Assembly (NCBI GenBank): GCA_910588405.1
Contig: CAJUPT010000014.1
Coordinates: 1-59,036, forward strand
Direction of reading: 5' to 3'
DNA from: an uncultured Lachnospiraceae bacterium
GTDB taxonomy: Bacteria > Bacillota > Clostridia > Lachnospirales > Lachnospiraceae
DNA: 59,036 nt
Shown here piece by piece: positions 41,283 to 50,388 of the stretch. Position 1 is the stretch's first letter. Every line of letters starts with the position of its first letter. The translations under genes and the position numbers were made by a program. The notes below the pieces were generated by a model. That model was given only the letters and a program-made list of their open reading frames with translations, was not told the DNA's origin and did not search any database.

Positions 41283-42187
41283 TGAAGCGAGTGCTCATAA
41301 CAGGAGCAAATTCATATATAGGCGTAAGCTTTGAGAAATATGCCAAGGAGCATTATCCAGAAAAACTTTCAATAGATACCATTAATATGATAGATGGAAG
41401 CTGGAGAGAAAAGGATTTCTTTGGATATGACGTGGTATATCACGTGGCAGGCATTGCTCATGCGGATGTAGGTAATGTGGATGAAGCCGCAAAAAAGAAA
41501 TACTATGCTATCAACACGGATTTGGCGATAGAGACGGCAAGGAAGGCGAAGATGGATGGAGTAAAGCAGTTTGTTTTCATGTCCTCTGCAATTATCTATG
41601 GGGATTCTGCTCCTTATGGCAAGAGCAAGAAAATCACAAAAGATACTAAACCAAAGCCGGCAAACTTTTATGGAGATTCAAAGTGGCAGGCAGATAAAAA
41701 GGTCCGAGCTCTCGCTTCGGACGGTTTAGATGGAAAGAGAGAGTTTATTGTAACAGTTCTGAGACCACCAATGATATATGGAAAGGGGAGTAAAGGTAAT
41801 TATCCTACTCTTGCAAAGGTGGCTAAGGTGCTTCCAATTTTTCCAGATGTACAAAATGAAAGATCTATGTTATACATTGGAAATCTCTGTGAGTTTCTGA
41901 GTCAGGTGATGATCAGAAGTGAAGGTGGAGTATTTTGGCCGCAAAATTCCACATATTCAAACACGAGCCATATGGTACGCTATATAGGAAGACTCCATGG
42001 ACATAGAGTGGTTTTGTCAAAATTCATGGGAATATGTGTTGGGATAGGGTGTCATGTTCCGGGAAAAATCGGTGGGGTGGTTAATAAGGCTTTTGGTAAT
42101 CTTACCTACGATAAGAGTATGAGTAATTATGATTTTATGTATCAGAAGTATAGTTTGAAAGAAAGTCTTGTTGAGACAGAAGGATAA
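41282..42187 (+). CDS. NAD-dependent sugar epimerase/dehydratase
   Basis: An extended SDR enzyme of about 301 residues. The nucleotide-binding motif is GANSYIG, an AGIAHADVG stretch follows, and the active-site YGDSK (Tyr-x3-Lys) is present, as in UDP-glucose 4-epimerase relatives. Substrate not determinable. It overlaps the previous stop (AATGATG); GGAG at 41271 suits ATG 41282 slightly better than 41279. Likely makes or modifies a nucleotide sugar for the repeat unit. Confidence 0.85.
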   Translation: MKRVLITGANSYIGVSFEKYAKEHYPEKLSIDTINMIDGSWREKDFFGYDVVYHVAGIAHADVGNVDEAAKKKYYAINTDLAIETARKAKMDGVKQFVFMSSAIIYGDSAPYGKSKKITKDTKPKPANFYGDSKWQADKKVRALASDGLDGKREFIVTVLRPPMIYGKGSKGNYPTLAKVAKVLPIFPDVQNERSMLYIGNLCEFLSQVMIRSEGGVFWPQNSTYSNTSHMVRYIGRLHGHRVVLSKFMGICVGIGCHVPGKIGGVVNKAFGNLTYDKSMSNYDFMYQKYSLKESLVETEG

Positions 42188-42203
42188 AAGGTAAACAATT
42201 ATC

Positions 42204-43433
42204 ATGAAAGTACTTTACTTTATATTTGAGGGATTTGATACAACAAATGGAACAAATCACCTTGCATTGACAACTATGCACACCTTTTTGGACAATAATA
42301 TAGATGTGTATCTGATGACAAGTCATTCCAAAGGAATATTTCCGGATATTCCCGAATCAATAAAGAATCGGAGAGGCTTTTCATATTCGATAATCCAGAG
42401 GAATAAGGTTGAAAAGAGAAATTTTATTGGACGATATAAAGATGGAATACGGTATCAATTGAATGCTTGTAAAGAATGGAAAAAATATATTGATAATATA
42501 GATGTGGTCGTTTTACAATCGACACATACGGCTTTTTTATCTGCATTTCTTTTACATAAATATTCAAGGAAACCTATTATTTATAATAATTTCGACGTGT
42601 TTCCGGATGGACCATATTTGTTTGGCGCAATAAGGAATAAGTTGATTTATCACTTGCTTTCAATTTTCCAAAATTACATATATAAAGCTAGTAGCAAGAT
42701 AGTTGTTATTTCCAATGATATGAAACAGACTTTTCTAAAAAAAGGTATTAAGGAATCAAAATTAGTTACTATTCCCAATTGGTATGATTCCAGTGCTATT
42801 AAAGAGGTTGATAAATCGGAGAATCATTTTGTTAAAAAATTCGGCATAGACCGAAAAAAATTTATCGTTCAATATGCTGGTAATATAGGATACACTTTCA
42901 ATTATCATGCATTTGTTGAAGTGGCCAAATTGTTAAGAAACAATTCAGATATTGAGTTTCATATTATTGGAACTGGCGGCTTTGAGGAAGACTTTAAAGA
43001 TGAAGTACAAGCAGAAAGATTGACAAATATAAGATTTTTTCCATGGCAGGATTCAAGCATTATTAATGATGTATACAGTGCATGCGATATAGAGATGATA
43101 CCACTTTCAAAGGGTGTTATTTGGACTAGTTTTCCTAGTAAGTGCACATTGCTAATGGCTTGTGAACGAACTTTTATGTGCCTTTGTGAGAGAAACTCGG
43201 AGTTCTTTAAGACGGTAAATAAAGAAAAAGTGGGCATCTGTATAGCAAGAACTGATTATGAAAGAGCTGCAAATACTATTAAAAAGCTGTTTGAGAAGAG
43301 AATAGCACTTCAAAAAATAGGGAAAAAAGCGAAGGCATATGGAGAAGAGAAATATTCGAGTGCAGTAAATGCGTACAAATATGTGGAAATAATAAAAGAA
43401 TTAGTAGAGGAGAATAAAAATGTCGCAGTTTAA
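42204..43433 (+). CDS. Glycosyltransferase, GT4-like
   Basis: A 409-residue GT-B fold enzyme. The C-terminal half has YAGNIGYTFNYHAFVEVAKLL and FHIIGTGGFEEDFK, then FFPWQDSSIINDVYSACDIEMIP, the GT4 nucleotide-sugar site (with usual E replaced by D/I-type spacing). The N-terminal half is the acceptor domain. Adds a sugar to the lipid-linked repeat unit on the cytoplasmic face. The gene is very AT-rich, unlike the housekeeping genes earlier in the window. Ends 14 bases inside the next gene. Confidence 0.85.
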   Translation: MKVLYFIFEGFDTTNGTNHLALTTMHTFLDNNIDVYLMTSHSKGIFPDIPESIKNRRGFSYSIIQRNKVEKRNFIGRYKDGIRYQLNACKEWKKYIDNIDVVVLQSTHTAFLSAFLLHKYSRKPIIYNNFDVFPDGPYLFGAIRNKLIYHLLSIFQNYIYKASSKIVVISNDMKQTFLKKGIKESKLVTIPNWYDSSAIKEVDKSENHFVKKFGIDRKKFIVQYAGNIGYTFNYHAFVEVAKLLRNNSDIEFHIIGTGGFEEDFKDEVQAERLTNIRFFPWQDSSIINDVYSACDIEMIPLSKGVIWTSFPSKCTLLMACERTFMCLCERNSEFFKTVNKEKVGICIARTDYERAANTIKKLFEKRIALQKIGKKAKAYGEEKYSSAVNAYKYVEIIKELVEENKNVAV

Positions 43434-44460
43434 AGGAAAGGTTTTAATGATTACTGGAGGAACAGGATCTTTTGGAAATGCAGTACTGGAGAGGTTTCTT
43501 GATTCAGATATAAAAGAAATCCGGATTTTTTCACGTGACGAGAAGAAACAGGATGATATGAGACATTATTATAATAATCCCAAATTAAAGTTTTACATTG
43601 GAGATGTTCGAGATATAAACACTATAAGATCAGCTGTTATTGGTGTTGACTATATCTTCCATGCAGCAGCTTTAAAACAGGTTCCCTCCTGCGAATTCTT
43701 TCCATTAGAGGCAGTGAAAACAAATGTTCTGGGAACGGAGAATGTATTGACTGCGGCAATTGAAACAGGAGTCAGCAGGGTTGTATGTTTATCCACTGAC
43801 AAAGCTGCATATCCGATTAATGCCATGGGCACAAGCAAAGCTATGATGGAAAAAATAATCATTGCAAAAGCAAGAACAGCTGATCCTGAAAAGACAAAAA
43901 TTTGTTGTACGCGATATGGCAATGTTATGGCATCTAGAGGATCTGTAATACCACTTTTTGTTGACAAAATCAAGGCAGGACTTCCATTAACTGTAACTAA
44001 TGGGACGATGACAAGATTTATCATGAATCTCAATGAAGCTGTAGATTTAGTTTTATACGCTTTTGAAAATGGTTTTCAAGGAGATCTGTTTGTTCAGAAG
44101 GCAGATGCCAGCACAATCACAGATCTCACAATCGCAATAAAGGAGTTGTTTGGGGTTCCAGATTACCCAGTAAAGACAATTGGTATACGACATGGCGAAA
44201 AGATGTATGAAACATTGCTTACAAATGAAGAATGTGCAAGAGCAGTAGATTGTGGTAAATTCTATCGAGTTATAGCAGATAATCGAGATTTAAATTATGA
44301 GAAATATTTGTCTCAAGGAAATATAAAACGTACTGAATTATCTGAATTTAACTCCAATAATACAAAAAGATTGAATATAGAGGAAATAAAAGAAAAACTT
44401 ATGACTTGTGAGTTGGTGGTTGAAGAATTGAAAGCGTGGAATGAAAAAAGGGGCGTATAG
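43420..44460 (+). CDS. UDP-N-acetylglucosamine 4,6-dehydratase, 5-inverting (CapE/WbjB-like)
   Basis: A 346-residue extended SDR. The coenzyme site is ITGGTGSFGNAVL, the second motif HAAALKQVPSCEFFP matches CapE/WbjB, and STDKAAYPINAMGTSKAMME carries the active-site region. Such enzymes make UDP-2-acetamido-2,6-dideoxy-L-arabino-4-hexulose, precursor of FucNAc-type or nonulosonic sugars. It overlaps the upstream gene by 14 bases and is coupled to the reductase gene downstream. Confidence 0.9.
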   Translation: MSQFKGKVLMITGGTGSFGNAVLERFLDSDIKEIRIFSRDEKKQDDMRHYYNNPKLKFYIGDVRDINTIRSAVIGVDYIFHAAALKQVPSCEFFPLEAVKTNVLGTENVLTAAIETGVSRVVCLSTDKAAYPINAMGTSKAMMEKIIIAKARTADPEKTKICCTRYGNVMASRGSVIPLFVDKIKAGLPLTVTNGTMTRFIMNLNEAVDLVLYAFENGFQGDLFVQKADASTITDLTIAIKELFGVPDYPVKTIGIRHGEKMYETLLTNEECARAVDCGKFYRVIADNRDLNYEKYLSQGNIKRTELSEFNSNNTKRLNIEEIKEKLMTCELVVEELKAWNEKRGV

Positions 44461-44464
44461 ATTT

Positions 44465-45322
44465 ATGAGATTTTTGGTTCTGGGTTGTAATGGCATGGCG
44501 GGACATACCGTTTCATTATATCTGAAAAGTCGTGGATATGATGTTGAAGGTGTCGCAAGAAAGCAATCGCCTATTGTCAGGACGATTGTAGGTGATGTAA
44601 CCGATAGAACATTTATGGATAAAACTATTTGTGGAGGTTCATATGATACCATTGTAAATTGTGTGGGTATTCTCAATCGTCAAGCTGAAGATGATAAAGA
44701 GCAAGCTACATATGTGAATGCATATTTCCCACATTATTTGGAAAAGATTTCAGCTGATAAAAAGACACAGATTATTCATATGAGCACAGATTGCGTGTTT
44801 AGTGGAAAAAGAGGACATTATGCTGAAAATGATTTCAAGGATGGGGATGAGTTTTATGATCGTTCTAAAGCATTGGGAGAATTAGAAAACGAAAAGGATT
44901 TTACTATTAGAACGTCTATAATTGGACCAGATATGAATCCAAATGGAATAGGGTTGTTGAATTGGTTTATGCAACAAAAGAATGAAATATATGGATATTT
45001 GAATGTAAAATGGACAGGAATAACGACACTTCAGCTTGCAAAGTGTATAGAGGAAATTGCAGAACACAGATGGAGTGGATTATGCAATGTTGTAACAGAG
45101 CAATCAATCAGTAAGTATGAACTGCTTAACTTTTGTAACGATTATATAAGGATGGATAAAATTAAAATCATTCCTCAAAAAGACCCAATTCTTGATAAAT
45201 CGTTAATATCTAAACGCGAATTATTTAAGATTCCTGACTATAGATTTATGATTGAAGAATTAGCAAAGTGGATGGATGGTAATTCATCGCTTTACCCGCA
45301 CTACAAAACTGTCCATATCTGA
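44465..45322 (+). CDS. RmlD/CapF-like sugar-nucleotide reductase
   Basis: A 285-residue SDR. VLGCNGMAGHTVSLYL is the nucleotide-binding glycine motif and FYDRSKALGE has the Tyr-x3-Lys pair. Reads as the dTDP-4-dehydrorhamnose reductase superfamily. After a CapE-like dehydratase it is likely to reduce the 4-keto sugar, as CapF does, although the C-terminal cupin domain of CapF is absent. MRFLVLGCNG (44465) is the best start, though an in-frame ATG lies 8 codons upstream (44441). Confidence 0.8.
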   Translation: MRFLVLGCNGMAGHTVSLYLKSRGYDVEGVARKQSPIVRTIVGDVTDRTFMDKTICGGSYDTIVNCVGILNRQAEDDKEQATYVNAYFPHYLEKISADKKTQIIHMSTDCVFSGKRGHYAENDFKDGDEFYDRSKALGELENEKDFTIRTSIIGPDMNPNGIGLLNWFMQQKNEIYGYLNVKWTGITTLQLAKCIEEIAEHRWSGLCNVVTEQSISKYELLNFCNDYIRMDKIKIIPQKDPILDKSLISKRELFKIPDYRFMIEELAKWMDGNSSLYPHYKTVHI

Positions 45323-45341
45323 TGAAAATGGAGATGAAAAA

Positions 45342-46055
45342 ATGCCAAAAATATCTTTTGCTATGGCAGTATATAATGGCGAAAACTATATTGAGAAACA
45401 AATTGATTCAATAATAAAGCAAATGATGGACCAAGACGAGTTAATAATATCATATGATAAATCAGATGATAGAACACTTGAAATAATAAAGAGATATGAA
45501 TTAAATTATAAGCAGATAAGAGTAATAGAAAACAGAATTAAGGGAGTTGCGAATAATTTTAATAACGCGTTTTATCATTCCAAAGGAGATTATGTTTTTA
45601 TATCAGATCAGGATGATATATGGGATGAAAATAAACGTGTTATTCTTTGTGAGACTTTTGAAAAAACCGGTGCGGATTTAATTATTCATAATGGGGTAAA
45701 TATAAATACTGAGGATGAAATAATTTCAAATAGCTTTTTCGATATGTATAAGATTAGTGATAATTTTTTTTCATATTTTATTGTCCCAAGGTATAGCGGG
45801 TGCTGTATGGCCTTTAGTAAGAGAATAAAAGAATATATTATGCCAATTCCATCTAACATAAATGCGTATGATTATTGGGTAGGTGCTATTTGTAAAATGA
45901 AAGGGAAAGTAATTTTTATTCCAGATATACTTGTCTATCATAGAATGCATGACAACAACGTTACTCCATTAAAACCCTCAAAATTATCCGTTAAAATTGG
46001 TAATAGGATAGCAATTTTCAGTGGATTATTAAAAAGGATTAAAGCAAATGCATAA
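45342..46055 (+). CDS. Glycosyltransferase family 2
   Basis: A 237-residue GT-A enzyme. ISFAMAVYNGENYIEKQIDSI is the family opening, ELIISYDKSDDRT holds the donor site with a DxD-type SDQDDIWD a little later. SGCCMAFSKRIKEY is the acceptor loop. Cytoplasmic, adds one sugar of the repeat unit. It begins after a GGAG site; the preceding gene ends 19 bases before. Confidence 0.88.
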   Translation: MPKISFAMAVYNGENYIEKQIDSIIKQMMDQDELIISYDKSDDRTLEIIKRYELNYKQIRVIENRIKGVANNFNNAFYHSKGDYVFISDQDDIWDENKRVILCETFEKTGADLIIHNGVNINTEDEIISNSFFDMYKISDNFFSYFIVPRYSGCCMAFSKRIKEYIMPIPSNINAYDYWVGAICKMKGKVIFIPDILVYHRMHDNNVTPLKPSKLSVKIGNRIAIFSGLLKRIKANA

Positions 46056-47073
46056 AGTATTGTTTATTACAGTTGATTTTTATGAGTATATAGAAGCTAT
46101 AAAAAAGGTTATAGAAAAAGAATTGGATGCAAAAGTTGATACTCTTGTTTTAAATAAAGCTAGTACCGTTATTGATGGCGGATTAAACTATATTACTGGT
46201 GGAGAGTATATTAAGAATAAAGAAATAAATAGGCAACGAGAATGGTTTAGCAAACATTTGGAAGTTAAATATGATTATATTTTTATGATCGTTGGAAGAA
46301 ACCTTGATATTGAAGGATTTTGTGCATTTATTAGTGAACAGAAAGAAGCTAAAAAAATATTGTATTTGTGGGATGACGCTGCAAGAATTGACAATATAGA
46401 TGAAAAAGAAAAACTGTTTGATAGAATAGTATCTTTTGATAAGTCTGATTGTGATAAGTATGGGTTTGAATTCATTCCTTTGTTTTATTTGGAAGAGTAT
46501 AGATATGATAATGAACCAAAAGATATCGATATTCTTTTTGCGGGATCATCTCATTCTGGAAGATTAGAATTTGTGGAAAGGCTTTTTGATAATAGTTCTA
46601 TTAACGAATATAAATGGTTTATCAAGTTTGTTGTCTCAAAACCGAGACTGATAGCCAATATGCTAAGATTGCATAATAGAAAAATATCAAAATACTTAAC
46701 ATCGAAAAATATGTCGGTTGCAGAAAGCTCACAATTATTAAAAAGATCAAGAGTAGATATTGATATTCCACATTTGGGGCAAAATGGGCTTAGCATTCGT
46801 ATGGCAGAAGCATTGGCGTCGCATACTAAAGTCGTAACAACAAATCCAGAAGTGTTAAATTATAGTTTTTATAATGCGGATAATATTCTGGTCATTAATA
46901 CAAAATCATCATTTATACCAGATGAATTTATTAAGACATCATATGTTGAAGTTGATCCAGAATTAGTCGAATTATATTCGGTTAATACATGGGTTAAAGC
47001 GGTATTTGGTTTGATTGATAATCCACATTATAGCTTGTATAGTAATAAAAGAGGAACGGGATATGATTTGTAG
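46048..47073 (+). CDS. Glycosyltransferase-like protein (CgeB-type)
   Basis: A 341-residue protein whose ends (VLFITVDFYEYIEAIKKVI; LGQNGLSIRMAEALASHTKVV and NPEVL) resemble the CgeB/spore-coat glycosyltransferase group, in which the C-terminus binds the nucleotide. Midway, FAGSSHSGRLEFVERLF is the domain junction. Function inferred only from pattern. It overlaps both neighbours by a few bases to about 10 bases. Confidence 0.65.
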   Translation: MHKVLFITVDFYEYIEAIKKVIEKELDAKVDTLVLNKASTVIDGGLNYITGGEYIKNKEINRQREWFSKHLEVKYDYIFMIVGRNLDIEGFCAFISEQKEAKKILYLWDDAARIDNIDEKEKLFDRIVSFDKSDCDKYGFEFIPLFYLEEYRYDNEPKDIDILFAGSSHSGRLEFVERLFDNSSINEYKWFIKFVVSKPRLIANMLRLHNRKISKYLTSKNMSVAESSQLLKRSRVDIDIPHLGQNGLSIRMAEALASHTKVVTTNPEVLNYSFYNADNILVINTKSSFIPDEFIKTSYVEVDPELVELYSVNTWVKAVFGLIDNPHYSLYSNKRGTGYDL

Positions 47074-48301
47074 CAAGCAGCTTGCGCTACTTGAAAAGAT
47101 TGTTGTCATTGTCATATTGTTATCAAGTTGTACAACAATAGTGTCTGATTATGGCATTATCAGATACTGTCTAGTTGGTTTGTATTTATTAATGGTATGT
47201 ACGCATAGAATTCGAGTATCAAATCATAATAATCAATTTTTGATTCTGTTAATTGTCTTATTTATCTGTCTAATGCAGACTATATGGTATGGCAATGATA
47301 ATAAGATATCGTATGTTTTAAAGATTTACACTATCCTGTTTATGATGGTGATGTATTCGAATGAGGATGAAGCGAAGAATGTAGCTAGAATCGATTATCT
47401 AGTAAAGCTTTTATTTTTGTTCTCTTTTGCATCAAATATTGTTTATGTATTAAAATTGATGGAAGTAGGAATACATAGGTTCACTTCCTCATTAGGATTA
47501 TATTGTTATTATTATCTATTGCAAGAGTTTTATGATCCGATATTTGGATTCTTAAATTATAGAAATAACGGGATTTTTTGGGAACCGGGAGTAAATCAAG
47601 TATTTTTGAATTTTCTTCTTCTTTATACTTTATTTGATAGTAGGAATTGTAAATCTAGACCATGTAAAAGTAAAATGTTTATCAAAGTGATGTATTTAAT
47701 TCTTACTATAGTATCTACCGGATCTGTTATGGGGTATGCTTTATGTATAGCAATTATTGGATTTAGATGTATTGCAGGAAGGAGTAACAGTAAAAAGTTT
47801 TTTTTATCTGTTTTTTTTGTAGTTATCATTATCATAGCATTTCCATACGCATTAGAAATATTTGTTCTTAAACAGGGAACTTTGTCATATGAACATAGGA
47901 TGGGAGATTTAATAATAGGATTCAATCAGTTTTTTAAGCATCCTCTTTTAGGTAAGGGAATAGGAGATGAGAGTTTTCAAAAAGCCTTTTTTGAATCATA
48001 TAACATAGTGAGATCTAGCAGTAATGGGTTGATTAGACTGGTGCTTGCAACAGGTGCGTTAGGTACGATTTTTTACACTGTATCGGTTTATAAGGCTGCC
48101 AGATGGTTTGATAAGAATATTCTTTCTGGATCAAAGATTGCTTTTTGTATCTGGTTTTTTGTATCCTTGATGAATGAACCAATAGAATCATGTGCAATTA
48201 TTATATATTTTATTGGAATAGGCTGGCATAGTAGAAAGCGTTTTTTGAAGATAAACCATTTGTCTCACGAAACAAAAAGCATTGGAATTATGCGAAAATG
48301 A
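47063..48301 (+). CDS. Wzy-like O-antigen/capsule polymerase
   Basis: A 412-residue membrane protein of about ten or eleven hydrophobic segments. Polymerases have few motifs, but NNGIFWEPGVNQVFLNFLLLY and HPLLGKGIGDESF match the Wzy/ligase pattern (a large periplasmic loop between helices). Would join flipped repeat units. The start is 47063 (GAGGAACGGG before it); earlier frame codons overlap the previous gene. Confidence 0.8.
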   Translation: MICSKQLALLEKIVVIVILLSSCTTIVSDYGIIRYCLVGLYLLMVCTHRIRVSNHNNQFLILLIVLFICLMQTIWYGNDNKISYVLKIYTILFMMVMYSNEDEAKNVARIDYLVKLLFLFSFASNIVYVLKLMEVGIHRFTSSLGLYCYYYLLQEFYDPIFGFLNYRNNGIFWEPGVNQVFLNFLLLYTLFDSRNCKSRPCKSKMFIKVMYLILTIVSTGSVMGYALCIAIIGFRCIAGRSNSKKFFLSVFFVVIIIIAFPYALEIFVLKQGTLSYEHRMGDLIIGFNQFFKHPLLGKGIGDESFQKAFFESYNIVRSSSNGLIRLVLATGALGTIFYTVSVYKAARWFDKNILSGSKIAFCIWFFVSLMNEPIESCAIIIYFIGIGWHSRKRFLKINHLSHETKSIGIMRK

Positions 48302-48359
48302 GTACAATAATATAATGTAAATAAATAGATAAAGAAGCTTCAAATGGGATGGTATAAAA

Positions 48360-48938
48360 ATGCTAAGAGTCAATAGGTATTCTAAAGCAATAGCTTATAT
48401 AAAAACAATTCTTTTTTATAGACACTATTTTCTTTCAATCGGGAAAATGAGTATAATTGAGTCTCCTATGCTATTTTCGGATACTAAGTCTGTATGCATA
48501 GGAGAACATACGTATATAGCCCATTTTTCATGGCTTATGGGAGATAAGAAAAGTGATGAAAGTACGTTGAAGATAGGGAATAATGTTCAAATAGGACATT
48601 TTGCTCATATCGTGGGGAAATATAGTGTTACTATTATGGATTCGGTGCTTATAGCAGATAGAGTGTATATATCTGATTGTGATCATAATTTTGATAATAC
48701 TGATATTCCAATATTGGAACAAGGAATTCATCACATAGGAAATGTTGTGATTGGAGAAGGGTCATGGATAGGAGAAAATGTTTGTGTATCCGGTTCAAAA
48801 ATCGGAAGACATTGCGTAATTGCGGCTAACTCTGTGGTAAAAAATGATATCCCCGATTACAGTATTGCTGCTGGCGCGCCTGCAAAAGTTGTTAAGAAAT
48901 ATGATTTTGAACGAGGGGAATGGGTAAAAGTTACGTAG
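48360..48938 (+). CDS. Left-handed beta-helix acyltransferase (WcaF-like)
   Basis: A 192-residue hexapeptide-repeat transferase. LKIGNNVQIGHFAHIVGKYS, IADRVYISDCDHNFD and IGEGSWIGENVCVSGSK ... VIAANSVVKNDIPDYSIAAGAP are the turns of the beta-helix. Adds an acetyl or similar group to a sugar. The ribosome site is weak. Closely follows the polymerase gene. Confidence 0.87.
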   Translation: MLRVNRYSKAIAYIKTILFYRHYFLSIGKMSIIESPMLFSDTKSVCIGEHTYIAHFSWLMGDKKSDESTLKIGNNVQIGHFAHIVGKYSVTIMDSVLIADRVYISDCDHNFDNTDIPILEQGIHHIGNVVIGEGSWIGENVCVSGSKIGRHCVIAANSVVKNDIPDYSIAAGAPAKVVKKYDFERGEWVKVT

Positions 48939-48948
48939 AAATTATTAA

Positions 48949-50388
48949 ATGATCAGATTAGTAAAGAAATCAAGAATTAAAAATAATATGGACTTTATTA
49001 CAGTTACAGTAAGTACGGTTTTTTCATCTTTTGTAAGTTTTTTGTATACGATTTTTGCGAGACGATTCATTCCACCATATGAGTATGGTATTTACTCAAC
49101 ATGCTTGCTTCTTCAAACGTATGTGGCATATGTACAATGCGGTGTGCACAATGCTTATAATAGAGATTATCCTCAGATAATCGGAACAGGCAATATAGAT
49201 AAAGCTATTAAACTCAAAAATACGGCGTTCACTTTTGTTGTTGGTGTCTACATTTTGAGCAGTATAATTATAGGAGTTGTGCTAGGTATAATCTTTATTT
49301 GTGACAAGCTGTCTTCAGAGTATTTTTTAGGATATCTTATTGTGCTTGTTGTGTTGATTTTAAATACGATTTCTGATTTCGGGATGAACACGATGCGCAT
49401 GAATGGCGGATACAATTATACAGCCTTAGTTACTGTCATCAAAACCATGGTGGGTTGCACAGTTGGACTCATATTTATATATAATTTCGGATACTATGGA
49501 TTATTTCTTCTTCCTGTGATATCGGCTCTAGTGGCTATTTCTTTGTATTATAAAAGAGTATATAAAGGGATTTATTTCACGATAGAGAGAAATATTCTTA
49601 GAAACTCAATGATTACAGGATTACCATTGATGATAGGGAGCCTGATATGGACGGCTGTTGCATCAGTGGATAAATTTGTCATACTTGGATTCATGAATAC
49701 GGAAGCACTAGGAGTTTACAGTGTGGCACAGCTAGGATTCAGCTTAATGGTGCTTATTCCCCAGTCGATATCACAAGTTTTTTATATTAAAATATCTACG
49801 GCATATGGCAAATCTGGTAACAAGAGCGAATTAATATACTTGTGCAACAGATACACTCTCATTAATGTGGTGTGTACGGGGGCTGTATGTGTTATTGGCT
49901 ATTATATGCTACCCGTTTTTGTGAGAATTGTAATGCCCAATTATGTGGATGGTATAGGAGCGGCACAGATTATGTTAGTGGGTATATGCATATATGGCTC
50001 TACCATGTTGTATGGGAACATTTTCAGCGTTTTGAGAATGAATAAAGATTTACTTTGGACATCATGGATATTGTGCGCGTTTAATGTGGTATTTTCAATT
50101 GGATTGGTGCTTATTGTTGGAAAACATATTGATAATGTAGCTTTAGGCACATCAGCTTCATATGCAGCATATTCGGTAGTGATAATTTTTACACTATCTC
50201 ATAAATTTGGGATAAAATCAATGAATTTTGTTAAAACAACATGGATTCCGCTTGCTATAATGCTCATTCCGTCAATTGCTTTTTATTACTTGATTGACAA
50301 GATCTATATAAGCTTGGTATATGCACTTGTGTATATATCATTAGTCACTATTGTATATTGGAGGAAGACAAAAATTGATACAATCTGA
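48949..50388 (+). CDS. Wzx-type oligosaccharide flippase
   Basis: A 479-residue MOP-superfamily membrane protein with about 12-14 hydrophobic segments. The opening DFITVTVSTVFSSFVSFLYTIFARRFIPPYEYGIYST fits Wzx/RfbX (shown to residue 45 only in part). It would flip the lipid-linked repeat unit across the membrane for Wzy-dependent polymerisation. No Wzz chain-length gene was seen in the window. The end overlaps the next gene by 14 bases. Confidence 0.85.
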   Translation: MIRLVKKSRIKNNMDFITVTVSTVFSSFVSFLYTIFARRFIPPYEYGIYSTCLLLQTYVAYVQCGVHNAYNRDYPQIIGTGNIDKAIKLKNTAFTFVVGVYILSSIIIGVVLGIIFICDKLSSEYFLGYLIVLVVLILNTISDFGMNTMRMNGGYNYTALVTVIKTMVGCTVGLIFIYNFGYYGLFLLPVISALVAISLYYKRVYKGIYFTIERNILRNSMITGLPLMIGSLIWTAVASVDKFVILGFMNTEALGVYSVAQLGFSLMVLIPQSISQVFYIKISTAYGKSGNKSELIYLCNRYTLINVVCTGAVCVIGYYMLPVFVRIVMPNYVDGIGAAQIMLVGICIYGSTMLYGNIFSVLRMNKDLLWTSWILCAFNVVFSIGLVLIVGKHIDNVALGTSASYAAYSVVIIFTLSHKFGIKSMNFVKTTWIPLAIMLIPSIAFYYLIDKIYISLVYALVYISLVTIVYWRKTKIDTI